From: Conus ventricosus
Lineage: Eukaryota > Mollusca > Gastropoda > Neogastropoda > Conidae
Direction of reading: 5' to 3'
Length of the DNA: 64,000 nt
Assembly (NCBI GenBank): GCA_018398815.1
Contig: CM031601.1
Location: forward strand, 12,044,358 to 12,108,357
Shown here one piece after another: positions 33,837 through 46,100 of this stretch; the first letter of the stretch is position 1; each line of letters opens with the position of its first letter. Both the position numbers and the translations under genes were made by a program. A model generated the notes under the pieces. The model saw only the letters and a program-made list of their open reading frames with translations, was not told the DNA's origin and searched no databases.

Positions 33837-35914
33837 GTGCACACTTTTTTATCACACATCCATTACAATGATACATGCAAATGCAATATCTTTATCGTTT
33901 GCTGATAAGAATTTTTTTTTACATATAATTTTTGACAATTGTCACCTTAATTTCTTTTACTTTTTAGGGAGCACATTGACGTATATTTTTCAGCAGCTGT
34001 CACTGTGTTAGATGCTCCTGTCACGAGTTTGTCACGAGGCCTACGACGATTGACCCATCTAGGATGGTGGAATTGTTCATTTGGTTGTTGTCGTCGTTAT
34101 TGTCATATATCCGTCCCTTAATGTGGCTTGTGGTGTGGTTGCACCTTTGGTGTGGTTTAGCTCAGGTTAGATTTACTTTCTCTCTCTCTCTCTCTAATTC
34201 CACTGCCCGTGCAATTCATCCTGCAGGTTCACGGGTGGCTGGTATCTTTTTCTTGTACTGGCTGTCTCTATCGGCCTCTCACCTGTCTTTTCACCTGCCG
34301 CACGTGCGAGGTTCCTCTTAGGCTTGAGGTATTCTCACCGTGACGTAGCGTGGCATGTTGGCCGCCATTGCTTAGAAAGGTTTTCTCTTCACTCGAGCGG
34401 AAGATGTCTCTGGGAGCGCCTGCTCCGGTCCTGGTTCTTCACCTTATCGTCGAAGGTACAGTCGGTACTTTCATTTCCTACAGTCGGCCTGTAGGAGGGA
34501 GACATCACTTCATCTTTTTCCGCATCTGCGCTGCTGTCCTCTCGACTGGACAGAGGCAGAGAGAGTCGTTTGACCCACCTCTTTTGGGTCACCCCACGGG
34601 TAGCTGTGCCCGTCTTTCTACTTTCCTCCCAGTTACCTTTTCCCTCCTCCCGGAGACTTCACCCGACACAGCACTGGTTGGGGCCACGCACTGGTTGGGA
34701 TTGCCCACTGGTTGGTAACGCACGCTGGTTGGACCGCGCACTGGTTGGTAACGTGCACTGGTTGGGGCCACGCACTGGTGGGGACCACGCACTGGTTGAG
34801 GCCACGTACTGGTGAAAAGCCCGTGGACTTGGCTGGACGGCCTGATCCCCGTCTAGGACCTCCGGCAACAACGCCCCGTCCCCCGAGACGCGCTCTCCAC
34901 CGTCTGTTTGTGCGTGTCAAGGGTGTCGGCCTTGAACAACTCTCTTCAAGAACCGAACCGGTTTGGGGCACCCAGTGCGACAGGGTGTTCCCAGTAGACT
35001 TGAAGAGGCAGTAGTGTGAGGGCACTGCATGACAGGGAAAGGGATGGGTGCTGGAATTATTTATTTATGATTATGATTGTGTATGTCATGTATTGAGATG
35101 CTTGATTGTGATTGGCATGTGTGTCGTGTTCGAATGCTTGATTGTGATTGTGCATGGTGCATGCGTTGAAATATTTATTTGTGATTGCGTGTTTGATGTG
35201 AATAAATGGGTGTTGTATCGTAATCCTTCGTGTGGTCTCTTGCGAGGCGTGTGAGGTCAGTCACTCCCTTCACCCCATCTAAACCGATCCTGTCAGGGCT
35301 GACCTCCAGGGTCGGTCGTGACATTTGTGGGGCTCGTCCGGATGTGAAGGGCTCTGACTGTCTCTCTCGTTTCGCTGAGTACCTGTTCAGTTCTGTCTGT
35401 TTTGTATATGTTTAGTCAGTTTGTCGTGTTTGTTCGTGGGTGGTTGGCTGGGTGACTCTAGCGTGTAGGGAGTCTTGGTGGCCTGAAGGAACATCCGGTG
35501 TGACCGGGGAGTCGAGGTGAGACCAGGGGAGTCGACCGCGTCCAGACCTCCTTCCGCCGGTGCCTCACGCAGATTCGGCCGTAAGTCTTTCCTTTCTGTT
35601 GCCGCTCAGTCTTCCATTCCTGTTTGTAGTTAGCCAGTTTTTTTTTACCGGTGATTATTGAGTATAGGTGGGGTATCGGACGTTAGTGTCATTTTTTCCT
35701 CTCTCCCGGATTCCGTCTGCCATTTGTTTGTTTTTTTTTTTCCGGCCAGCCCCACCGCACTGTTGCTCGTGCTGTGGAGGCGCGGTGTTGCCAGAGTGGG
35801 GGCAGCCGGACATAGTTTTTTTTTTTTTTTTTTTTTTTCGGTGAGCCCCACCGCACTGTTGCTCGTGCTGTGGAGCGCGGTGTTGCCAGAGTGGAGCAGC
35901 CCGGAACTTGTCCC

Positions 35915-35949
<35 letters not shown>

Positions 35950-38900
35950 CCCTAAAATATCTGTTTTTCAAGTGGAATTGTCTTCCCCTGTATTTGAGAA
36001 CCGTAGGATATTGTTGTCATGGCGACGTCCGCGCTGGTGGTATGGCGACACGTGCGTCAAAGAAGGTTTTCAAATGTAGTCCCTACTATTAGTACCAGCA
36101 CTTCGACTACAGTGACTTCTACTTATTCCAGTGCTGTAACCGATAGTCCAGCGAGTACTTTCACTTCTTCTTCGCTAGGGGATTTTCCTGCTGAAGACCC
36201 CGACTGGCACTTCCGCTCGGAAGCGTCAGAGTATAGCGAAGCAACTGTGGCTTCTGTGAGTCGCAGAAACCAAAGCCCTCTCTTCTCCATGCTTCCCCTC
36301 GTAAGGAGTATGCCCCGGGGGACTTTCCTCATGGGAAGGTCGAGACCCAAGGGACGGGTCAGACGGGTCATCCTCCCGTGTCGGGAGTGGTGAACCCCGC
36401 CCAGGACATCACCTCCGTCCTGATGTTTCTGAGCGGCAGCGTAGTGAAGAGGCTGCTCAGCGTAGGGAAGAGGCTGCTCAGCGTAGGGAAGAGCTGCTAG
36501 GCAGGAAACTCTGCGAAGGGAAGAGGCTGCTCAGCGTAGGGAAGAGGCTGCTCTCCGTCGGGAAGAGTTAGATCAGCGTAGGGAGGAGCTGATAGGATGG
36601 AGGCCTGCGCAGAGAGGAGACTGACAGGCAGGAAGCTCCCGTCGGGAGGAGCTAGCTAGGATGGAAGCTCTACGTAGGGAAGAGATGGAACAACTTCTTT
36701 CGCGGGCTCCCGCATCTGTAAGTCAGGGGTTGATCGACAGGCAAGCGATAGAGTTCGAGGCCCAAAATTAAAGCTTCCAGAGTTCAACCTAGTGAGGACA
36801 TTGATATGTTCTTAGAGCATTTTGACAAAGTTGCTTGTTCATACCATTGTCTGAGGAACAAAAGGCCATGCACCTTTTTTCTGGATTATCTGGTACTGCA
36901 AGGGAGTGTGTGCTCACTCTAAATGAAGGCGCGTCTTATGCAGACATGCAGTTGGCTCTGCGTAAGCGTTTCCACCTTACTCCAGAAACGTACAGGAGGA
37001 AGTTTAGATCCATGAAAAAGAACAACGATGAGACCTTCGTGCAGTTGAGATAGGCTGCCCAAAACCTAGGGTACTGGCGTCAGTTGGCTAAGCTGGAGCG
37101 GAGGATCTGATTCTCATCGAACAGCTTACCAACACCGTGTCCCAAAGGAAGTGAACACTCTGCTCAATGTTCACAAGGAAACAACGTCACCCTATCATCG
37201 CAGGCCAATGGCCTTGTCGAGCGTTTCAATGGGACGTTGAAGCAGATGTTGCGTCGCCTATGTGCAGAGCAACCTCGCGAGTGGGATCGCTTTATTCCTG
37301 CTGTACTGTCGCCTACAGGAGGTTCCACAGGAAAGCATGCGGTTTTCCCCATTTGAACTCCTGTATGCAGAACAGTACGAGGACCCACCAACATCCTGAA
37401 GCAGATGTGGACCCACGACGATGTGGAACCTGTTGTTAAGGAGGAGAGTCGTTATGTGGTCGACCTGCGCAACCGTATCGCTGATACTTGCCAGCTTGCT
37501 CAGCAACATTTGCAATCTGCAAAGACCAAGTACAAGGCTCTGTACGACAGCGTAGTGTGGAACGGTGGTTTGAGCCAGGTGATGAGGTGTTTGCTTCTCC
37601 TTCCCCAGAAGAAGAAACAAGTTGCAGCTTGCTTGGCAGGGTCCCTTCGTAGTCTGCAGTCGGGTGGGTGACTGGGACTATCGGGTTCGCGTACGAGGCA
37701 AGGAACGCCTGTATCACCCAACCTCTTGAAGGCGTAACGTGCGACGAGCTCGGTGCCAGGCAGGATTCACCCCTGTCGTCGACGTGGAGAGTGGCGAATG
37801 AAGATGCCGTGTCTGTGGCTCAGGACATCCCCACTTTCCCCTCGTTGAGGAAGAGTCTGGCAGGATGTTTGCTTTGGGTCGAACCTCTCCTCAGCTCAAC
37901 AGATCAGCTGCGCAGGTTGTGCCAGGAGTTCCAGGACGTGCTCACAGATCGTCCCTGCATAGTACCCTTGGCGAGTGTACACTGAACTAACCACCGAGAC
38001 CCCAATTACGGTTAAACAGTACCCTCTGCCTCACTCCCAGACGTCTGCCATCCAACAGGAGTGCAGGCCATGCTAAGGTTAGGGGGTCATTGAACGCGCG
38101 AGATCCCCGTACTCATCCCCCATCCTCCTAGTAAAGAAGAAGGATGGCAAAATGAGGTTTTGCGTCGATTTCGTCGATTGAATAAGGTTCTCCGTTTGAT
38201 GCCGAACCTATGCCGATGTCGACAGAATCTTCGCTCAGCTGATCAGGCCACTATTTCTCCAAGTTTGATCTCGCAAAGGGGTACTGGCAGATTCCCATGC
38301 GCCGAGAGGATAAACCCAAAACGGCATTCACGACGCCTGAGGGACAGTTCCAGTGGAACGTGATGCCTTTTGGCCTCAAAACTGCTGGAGCAATGTTCAG
38401 TCGCGTCATGCGACAATTGCTCCTCCCTCTGATTCACGGATCTCTACATTCTTCATGGATGACCCGGTTACTTAGTTCTGTTGAGTGGAACTCGCACGTA
38501 CTCGTCCTCCGTCGCCTGGTTCTTCGTTTGCGCGAGGTTCAGATTGTCTGCCCGTCCTTCCAAGTGTCAGCTTGGTCAGACGAGATTTCTTTTCTGGGCA
38601 TTCATGTGCAGCGGGGTTGATCGCTCCTGAGGAAGACAAAGGTGGCCAAATATTGCAGGTGCCAAGCCATCCTGGTACAGCAAAAGGGAATTGCGGTCAT
38701 TCTTGGACCTTGCGGGATACTACGCAAGTTCATCCAGGACTTTGCGATGGTTGCCCTGCCCCTCATCTGGACTGACGAAAGGGGGAGGATGCCGGAAGTT
38801 TGGTTGGGGTGAGAGTTGACCAACAGGCTTTTTGAGATGAAGATGGCCCGGGACCACCCGCCCAGTCCTGGCTCTCCAGATCCCGGTCTCCTTTTGTCCT

Positions 38901-41159
38901 GCGAACTGATGCTTCTGCAGTGTGGGGATGGGATTGGGGCAGTGTTGCTACAGGATCAGGGGATAGGGACTCCAACCGCTTGCTTTCGCAGAGCAAAAAA
39001 AACTACTGATGCAAGAGACTAGATACTCACGATTGAAACAAGAGTGGTTAGCTGTCGTGTGGGCATCAGGAAGTTTTACCCCTACTTGTACGGCCGTGGT
39101 TTGTGCTGAGGAGTGATCACCATTTCTCTCCCAGTACTGGACCGGATTCCGGCCAGTCAGTCGTCGATCATGGGTTGGGCGTGTGAACCTGCAGAGCCCA
39201 TGCGTTCACTTTTCGCCATATCATGGGTTCCAGCAATACGGATGCTGACTATCTCGGCCGAGCTCCCGTAGTCAGCACATTGAAGAATCATTCTGAGGGA
39301 CATTCCCTCAAACCAGGGGGTTATATCCCTTTTGGTTCTGTATCAGGGTGTAGTGACAGTTTTCACTTCAGTGATGTTAACGGTAGTGAATCGCCAATGG
39401 TTCGGATTGTTATTTTCATTGTTTGGAGGTTTGCTTAGTTGTTTGATAATTGTAAGTAGTATGTATCTCCCTGTGGAATTCTATCGTGGAATGTTTGTAT
39501 TGGATTTGTCTCACTCTGTCGGTCACAGAGGGTTGGGTTCGTAGTCCCATTGTTGTGAATTTGCACATGCGTCAAGGTTCAAAGGAGCACTGTATTCAGA
39601 GAATAACAGTTTGCTTTTAGATGGGGGGTTTGTCACGAGTTTGGTCACGAGGCCTACGTCGTTTGACATCTAGGATGGGGTGGAATTGTTTATTTGGTTG
39701 TTTGTCTCGTTATTGTCGTATACCGACCCCTTAATGTGGCTTGTGGTGTGGTTGCACCTTTGGTGTGGTTTAGCTCAGTTAGATTTACTTTCTCTCTCTC
39801 TCTCTCTCTAATTCCACTGCCCGTGCAATTCATCCTGCAGGTTCACGGGTGCTGGTATCTTTTTCTTGTACTGGCTGTCTCTATCGGCCTCTCACCTGTC
39901 TTTTCACCTGCCGCACGTGCGAGGTTCCTCTTAGGCTTGAGGTATTCTCACCGTGACGTAGCGTGGCATGTTGGCCGCCATTGCTTAGAAAGGTTTTCTC
40001 TTCACTCGAGCGGAAGATGTCTCTGGGAGCGCCTGCTCCGGTCCTGGTTCTTCACCTTATCGTCGAAGGTACAGTCGGTACTTTCATTTCCTACAGTCGG
40101 CCTGTAGGAGGGAGACATCACTTAATCTTTTTCCGCATCTGCGCTGCTGTCCTCTCGACTGGACAGAGGGCAGAGAGAGTCGTTTGACCTGCCTCTTTTG
40201 GGTCACCCACGGGTAGCTGTGCCCGTCTTTCTACTTTCCTCCCAGTTACCTTTTCCCTCCTCCCGGAGACTTCACCCGGAGCACGCACTGGTTGGGGCCA
40301 CGCACTGGTTGGGATTGCCCACTGGTTGGTAACGCACGCTGGTTGGGACCGCGCACTGGTTGGTAACGCGCACTGGTTGGGGCCACGCACTGGTGGGACC
40401 ACGCACTGGTTGAGGCCACATACTGGTGGAAAAGCCCGTGGACTTGGCTGGACGGTCCTGATCCCCGTCTAGGACCTCCGGCAACAACGCCCCGTCCCCC
40501 GAGACGCGCTCTCCACCGTCTGTTTGTGCGTGTCAAGGGTGTCGGCCTTGAAAACTCTCTTCAAGAACCGAACCGGTTTGGGGCACCCAGTGCGACAGGG
40601 TGTTCCCAGTAGACTTTGAAGAGGCAGGAGTGTGAGGGCACTGCATGACAGGGAAAGGGATGGGTGCTGGAATTATTTATTTATGATTATGATTGTGTAT
40701 GTCATGTATTGAGATGCTTGATTGTGATTGTGCATGTTGTGCGTGTTCGAATGCTTGATTGTGATTGTGCATGGTGCGTGCGTTGAAATATTTATTTGTG
40801 ATTGCGTGTGTTGATGTGAATAAATGGGGTGTTGTATCGTAATCCTTCTGTGTGGTCTCTTGCGAGGCGTGTGAGGTCAGTCACTCCCTTCACTCCCATC
40901 TAAACCGATCCTGTCAGGGCTGACCTCCAGGGTCGGTCGTGACACTCCAGTTGGCATTTATTTTCACACATTGATTACTTTTATCAGTGCTGATTATTTA
41001 CAACCCCTGTCAAACTGATTGACTGCTGTGTTTTTTTTATTTGTTTGTTTTCTGCCAGATATCGAAACTTCCAGTACAGGAAACGTAAGTTATATTTTAA
41101 TTGATTTTGTCATTGTGGTTTGTTGCATTCAGACTGTTGTTGAATTATTTGCAAGGATC

Positions 41160-41202
<43 letters not shown>

Positions 41203-41215
41203 CGTGTGTGTGTGT

Positions 41216-41254
<39 letters not shown>

Positions 41255-43061
41255 GTTGTGTGTGTGTGTGTGTGTGTGTGTGATTAGGTGAGTGTGTCTC
41301 TTGGTTATCAGTGTGTGTCTTTAGCATGTGTGTGTCTGTGTGTATGCTTATGAGTGTGGGTATGGAAATGGGGCAAGAGAGGGGTACATTGGTAAATTTT
41401 CTTCTCATGGAAAGAAGCCACACTCAAATAGTTAAGGAATCCCATCCCAGCATTGTTTTTTTGTGTTTTTTTTTGGTTGTCATTTTTTCGTTGATGAGTG
41501 TGTGTTTGTGCTGACAGCTTTTGAAAATTTGTAAACATGGTTTGACTTTATTTGTTTGCTTGTTAATGTGTTTGGTTGTTTTTTTTGCTTAATGAAACCA
41601 GAAGCAAACCTTTTTTTTTTCTTTCTTTTTTTTCTTTTTTTTTTTTTTTCTTTTTTTCTTTTTTTTTTTTGCTGTCTAAATTTTTTTCTTTTTTTTGTGT
41701 GTAATCAATACTGTTATATCTAGGTCATCTCATTTGGAAACAATACTGACTTAATTCATTTCACTCCAAGAGTTTGTTGAATAGTCATCTGTAAAGGATG
41801 ATTAAAGTTTATGGCTCAAATCTACACTTCTGAAACATTTACATTGAGGGAATACACATGCAGTTTGTGTTCTATGGTTGAGTGTATTAGCGATTAGCGA
41901 TGTAAAATGTTGCCTGTATTATTTCCATTAGATAGTTGATTCCAGACTCTTTTGCTCAATGTATCAGAAAATGTCTGATGTTTACATTGCAGACACTAAA
42001 GATCAGTGGGCAAGAGACGATCCAGCCTTCTTGGTCCTTCTGTCTTTCTGGTTGTGTGGTAAGACAATAGCCATGTACAGTTTACTGCCAGTGTGTGTAG
42101 AGCTAGTACTTAAATTTTGTTTGTATAAAACTTAGTGGTGAGTATACAACAGGTACATGCATAAAGAAGACCTGCAGTTAAATTTGGATTTCTATGCAAC
42201 GAATGAAAAAGAAGAAATGACAAAACATTGTTTTGTTTGGAAGTTATTGTTACTTTTTTGATACAAGCTTGATATAAAACTTGGAAAAAAGTATAAATAT
42301 ATTTAAAGAAAGTTACCAAAATGTGTTTAGTTCTAAAGTTTGTCTTGTTTTGTGTAATGTCATCATGGCTTTTCTAGACCTTGCCTTGTCAAAGCCTGTA
42401 AGGGCATTTATCTCTTGTATATCTCCGTGGTTTTTTTGTTGTTGATTTTTTTGTTTGTGGGAGAAAACATTATTTAGGTACGTATATAAGAAAGTAGATT
42501 TATTGCGTTAACTTCAGACGATGCGTTTATAGATGTTAATATAATTCATATACAATGAAGATCCTTCACATGCTGTGGGCATTACTAATGGTCAAACTGT
42601 GCAGACATCGTTTTGCATCAATTGACAAACTATGAGGTCGGCCGCCAAGAGACTGGAGCCTGTGAATGACTGTGTGCAGCCTCCTCCCTGGGCTTCTCAC
42701 TGGTGCTGGGGTTGGGTGTAGTGCAGTTCTTCAAGTTCCTGCTCTGGGTCATCTTTGTCGACTGCATTGGAGTGGGGCTCTTGATCGCCACCTTGTTATG
42801 GTCAGTGGCTTTTGTTATAGGAGTGTTGGAGTCATCGGTACTAATGTTCTTAAGATAAAGGTCTTTTCTTGAACAAGTTCTTTTTGTGGTCTACTTCTTC
42901 TCCATTTTTCTTTTCTTTTCTTTTTTTCCTTGCTGAAGTAGAATGGGGAAGAGGAACTTCAGGTGAGGAGACTTTTCAAAGGAGGCAGAAGTCAGGCTAC
43001 TGTGTGTGTTTGAGAGTGATGGTGTAGGGGGTTGGAATGGGTTGGTGGTGAAAGAATGCAG

Positions 43062-43106
<45 letters not shown>

Positions 43107-46100
43107 GTGTGTGTGTGTGTGTGGTGAGTGAGAGAGAGAGATGGTGTGTATTGGGTGAGGGAGAGAGAGAATAGTTTAGATTTGCAGATTCTTCATATTC
43201 CCCCAAATCTGCATGAACAGACTGTTGTAATGTGGTCTTGTTGACATGCGACTTAATAATGTTCTTTTTCTCATCAGAATGATACATGTTTTACAAAACA
43301 ACATACCTTTAAATCCTTAAACGAAGCCTTTACGGAGCATGATTTTGGGTGCTTGCTTTGTGATCAGGAAGGCTGTAGTGTACTGTCAAAGTCTCTACCA
43401 TCCCATGATATCTCTTTTTTCCCTGTTTGTAGTATTGTATGCATGTGGACCAGATGGTTTGGCAAAGATGGCATTGTATGTGTACTGGCACTTGCTGACC
43501 ACCTTGCTCATATGTGTTCATGGATGAAATCCCTTTATTGCAGCCTAAATGTGCTGCCCTCATGTGGTCTGGATGCTTAAATTTTCTTCTGAACATTAAT
43601 TCATTATGGGAGCTAAGTTCGTCAGGTCCTCCACTAAATTTTAAGTTGTTTCAACTGTGAGAACAAGACGCTTCAAATTTAAAGTTTATTGACAAAACAA
43701 CAATCACACACCCTCTGCCAAGTTTTAGAGTTTGGGGGGATAAAATTGCAGTGTAAACAACACATTATTGTATCCATTTATTATTGATTTATCACTGACC
43801 CTCTGTTGTTTACAAAAAAAAAAAAAAATAATATGAAAATGACTGGCAGTTGATGGGAGATATTGCAAAAGCCAGCAAAAGGTATGTTGCTTTGAATCAT
43901 TCAAAGTTGAAAGAATTGCAAAAAGTGACTTGTTCACTGTAGATGGAAAATTCCAGCATTTACTAAGTGTCATCATCAACATCAAATTTTGTGTGCCTTT
44001 GATTTTACTGAATGTTACTTGTTTCTCCCTTGTGCAAACAATGTAATGCGATTATTGTCCCCCCCCCCCCCCCCCCCCCCCTTCCCTTCCACCATTATCT
44101 CTCTCACTCTGTCCATGATTTTCAGGTTTGTGACCAACAAATACATGTTGATCAACCCACCAAGGGGCCAGGATGTGGAGTGGGCCTACGCCTTTGATGT
44201 TCATCTCAACGCCTTCTTCCCTCTTCTTATGATTCTGCATTTCTTTCAGCTCCCTTACTGAACTGTGAGTCATAGTAGCAGAAGCTTTAGAGTGAAATGA
44301 TCAAAACAAATGAAAGATCCCTTAAGATATATGAGGACCCTTTCTGATTCTGGCTTTTATGGTAAAGAAACTTTTTGCAGAGTCTAATTAAAAAAGTCTG
44401 TTTGGTCATCCAAGCATGTGGTGAGCTTTGTTTAAAGTCTTCACTGTCTGCAGATGGTGAATGCTGTTATTGGAGGCTACGACAGCAGTCTTCCTCCAGA
44501 GGGAGTCATTCATTCAGAATGATAATGTAGTTCATATTTTCAGTCATGGGCAGTAACAGAGGGCACCTTGTATGTGTGTCAGATCATGACAGGCACTTTG
44601 AGCAGCAATGTTGTAATGCAGCATCTCATCTAGTGGGCATCATGAAGTCCTGATACAAAAGTTATCCATGGAATGCTGATGTGAGAGACAAAAATGGACA
44701 GAAATGTGTAGTTTGCTGATTTTTTTTTTTTTTTTGCATGTCTCCAACATAACAGATGGGACCTTTCTTGTATTTCAGACTTTATTGGATCAAAGTACAT
44801 GCTGGCCTGCCTGTTTGGTAACAGTTTGTGGTTAATAGCCATTGGCTACTACCTCTACATCACCTTTCTTGGCTACAGTGGTAGGTATCACCTTTTGCTT
44901 TTTTTTATTTTTATTTTTTGTTTTTGTTTTCTTCATTTTTTGTTTTCTTCTTTTTTCTTTTCTTTTTTTTAATGCTGTACTCGTTTCATATCTAGAAATG
45001 ATAACAAAATTATAAAAAATAAATGTACTTTCTACAACTTTTCATTGTCTGAAAACGTATTGCAAAGTTATTATTATTTTTTTCTTTTTTTCTTTTATTA
45101 CTGTTGTTAATCGTTGTCTCTATTTGGTTTGTTTGTGTATATTCTATCACTGTTTAATCTTTTTGTACATTGTAGCCTGCACTCCTAATTCAGCTAAATA
45201 TCTTATACTGAAAGTTGGTCTTGCTCCATTGAAACAATATTTGGACTGCATATGAACATTGGAGGCATTTTTCTTCTTCTTTTTTTCTTTTTTTTTTTAT
45301 TTCATCCTTAATAAGGTGGAAGTTCAGTCTAGTTCATCTGCTGCTTCCTGTATATGTGTGAATGGCATGCAGGTATTTATGTGTGTTTGAGATGGTGTGT
45401 CAGATAAAGATAACTCCTTTGATTGTAGCTTGTGCTTACCACCATAAGAAGGATAATCTTGTGCACTTGCACAATTTTTTTTTTTTAAAGAAGAAAACAA
45501 TGGCGACAAATAGTAAAGAGATGTGATGCTTATTAAGTAGACTCCCACACATAAGTAGGTAAACTCCCACACACATGCCTGCAAACACATACACATACCC
45601 TCCTATGCAGCCGCATTGTTAATGACTCATCATTCCATCCAACAAGCCATTAATATGCATTGCCAATCAAACACATACACACACCCTCCTATGCAGCCGC
45701 ATTGTTAATGACTCGTCATTCCATCCAACAAGCCATTAATATGCATTGCCAATCAAACACATACACACACCCTCCTATGCAGCCACATTCTTAATGACTC
45801 ATCATTCCATCCAACAAGCCATTAATATGCATTGCCAATCAAACACACTACCTGTCCACTTGTCTGACAGTTTTATCTTTCTTTTTATGTGTATCTTTGC
45901 TGCAAACTTTTCTTCCAATCTCACCGTCTTCTTGCCTCTCTTTGTCTTTGTCTCTCACTCTGTCTCTGTCTCTCTCTCTCTGTTTCTCTCTCTCTCTCTC
46001 TGTTTCTCTCTCTGTCTGCATATTTTACCTTTTGTGTTGGTAACATATCCATGGATGCAAACTTTTGATGTTGACAGCGTTGCCATTCCTGAAGAACACA

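Larger units (their letters stand above)
34019..40944 (+). mobile_element. Ty3/gypsy-type LTR retrotransposon inside an UNC50 intron
   Basis: LTRs of 1305 and 1314 bp (34019-35323, 39631-40944) start TGTCACGA and end TCGTGACA. The 4-bp duplication CTCC flanks the element (34015-34018, 40945-40948). Interior on the plus strand: tRNA-Pro-like PBS, leader, gag, a deletion, integrase C-terminal half, RT, RNase H, polypurine tract. It lies in the same direction as UNC50. Many frameshifts and the deletion make it defective. It is related to element 1 (shared LLYGRTVRGP-type region, TPE(S/T)YRR capsid motif, PBS and TGTCACG termini). Confidence 0.93.

Noticed and set aside
39266..39600. Possible env gene of LTR element 2
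   Set aside because: Only short hydrophobic frames without signal peptide, cleavage site or fusion motif; too short.
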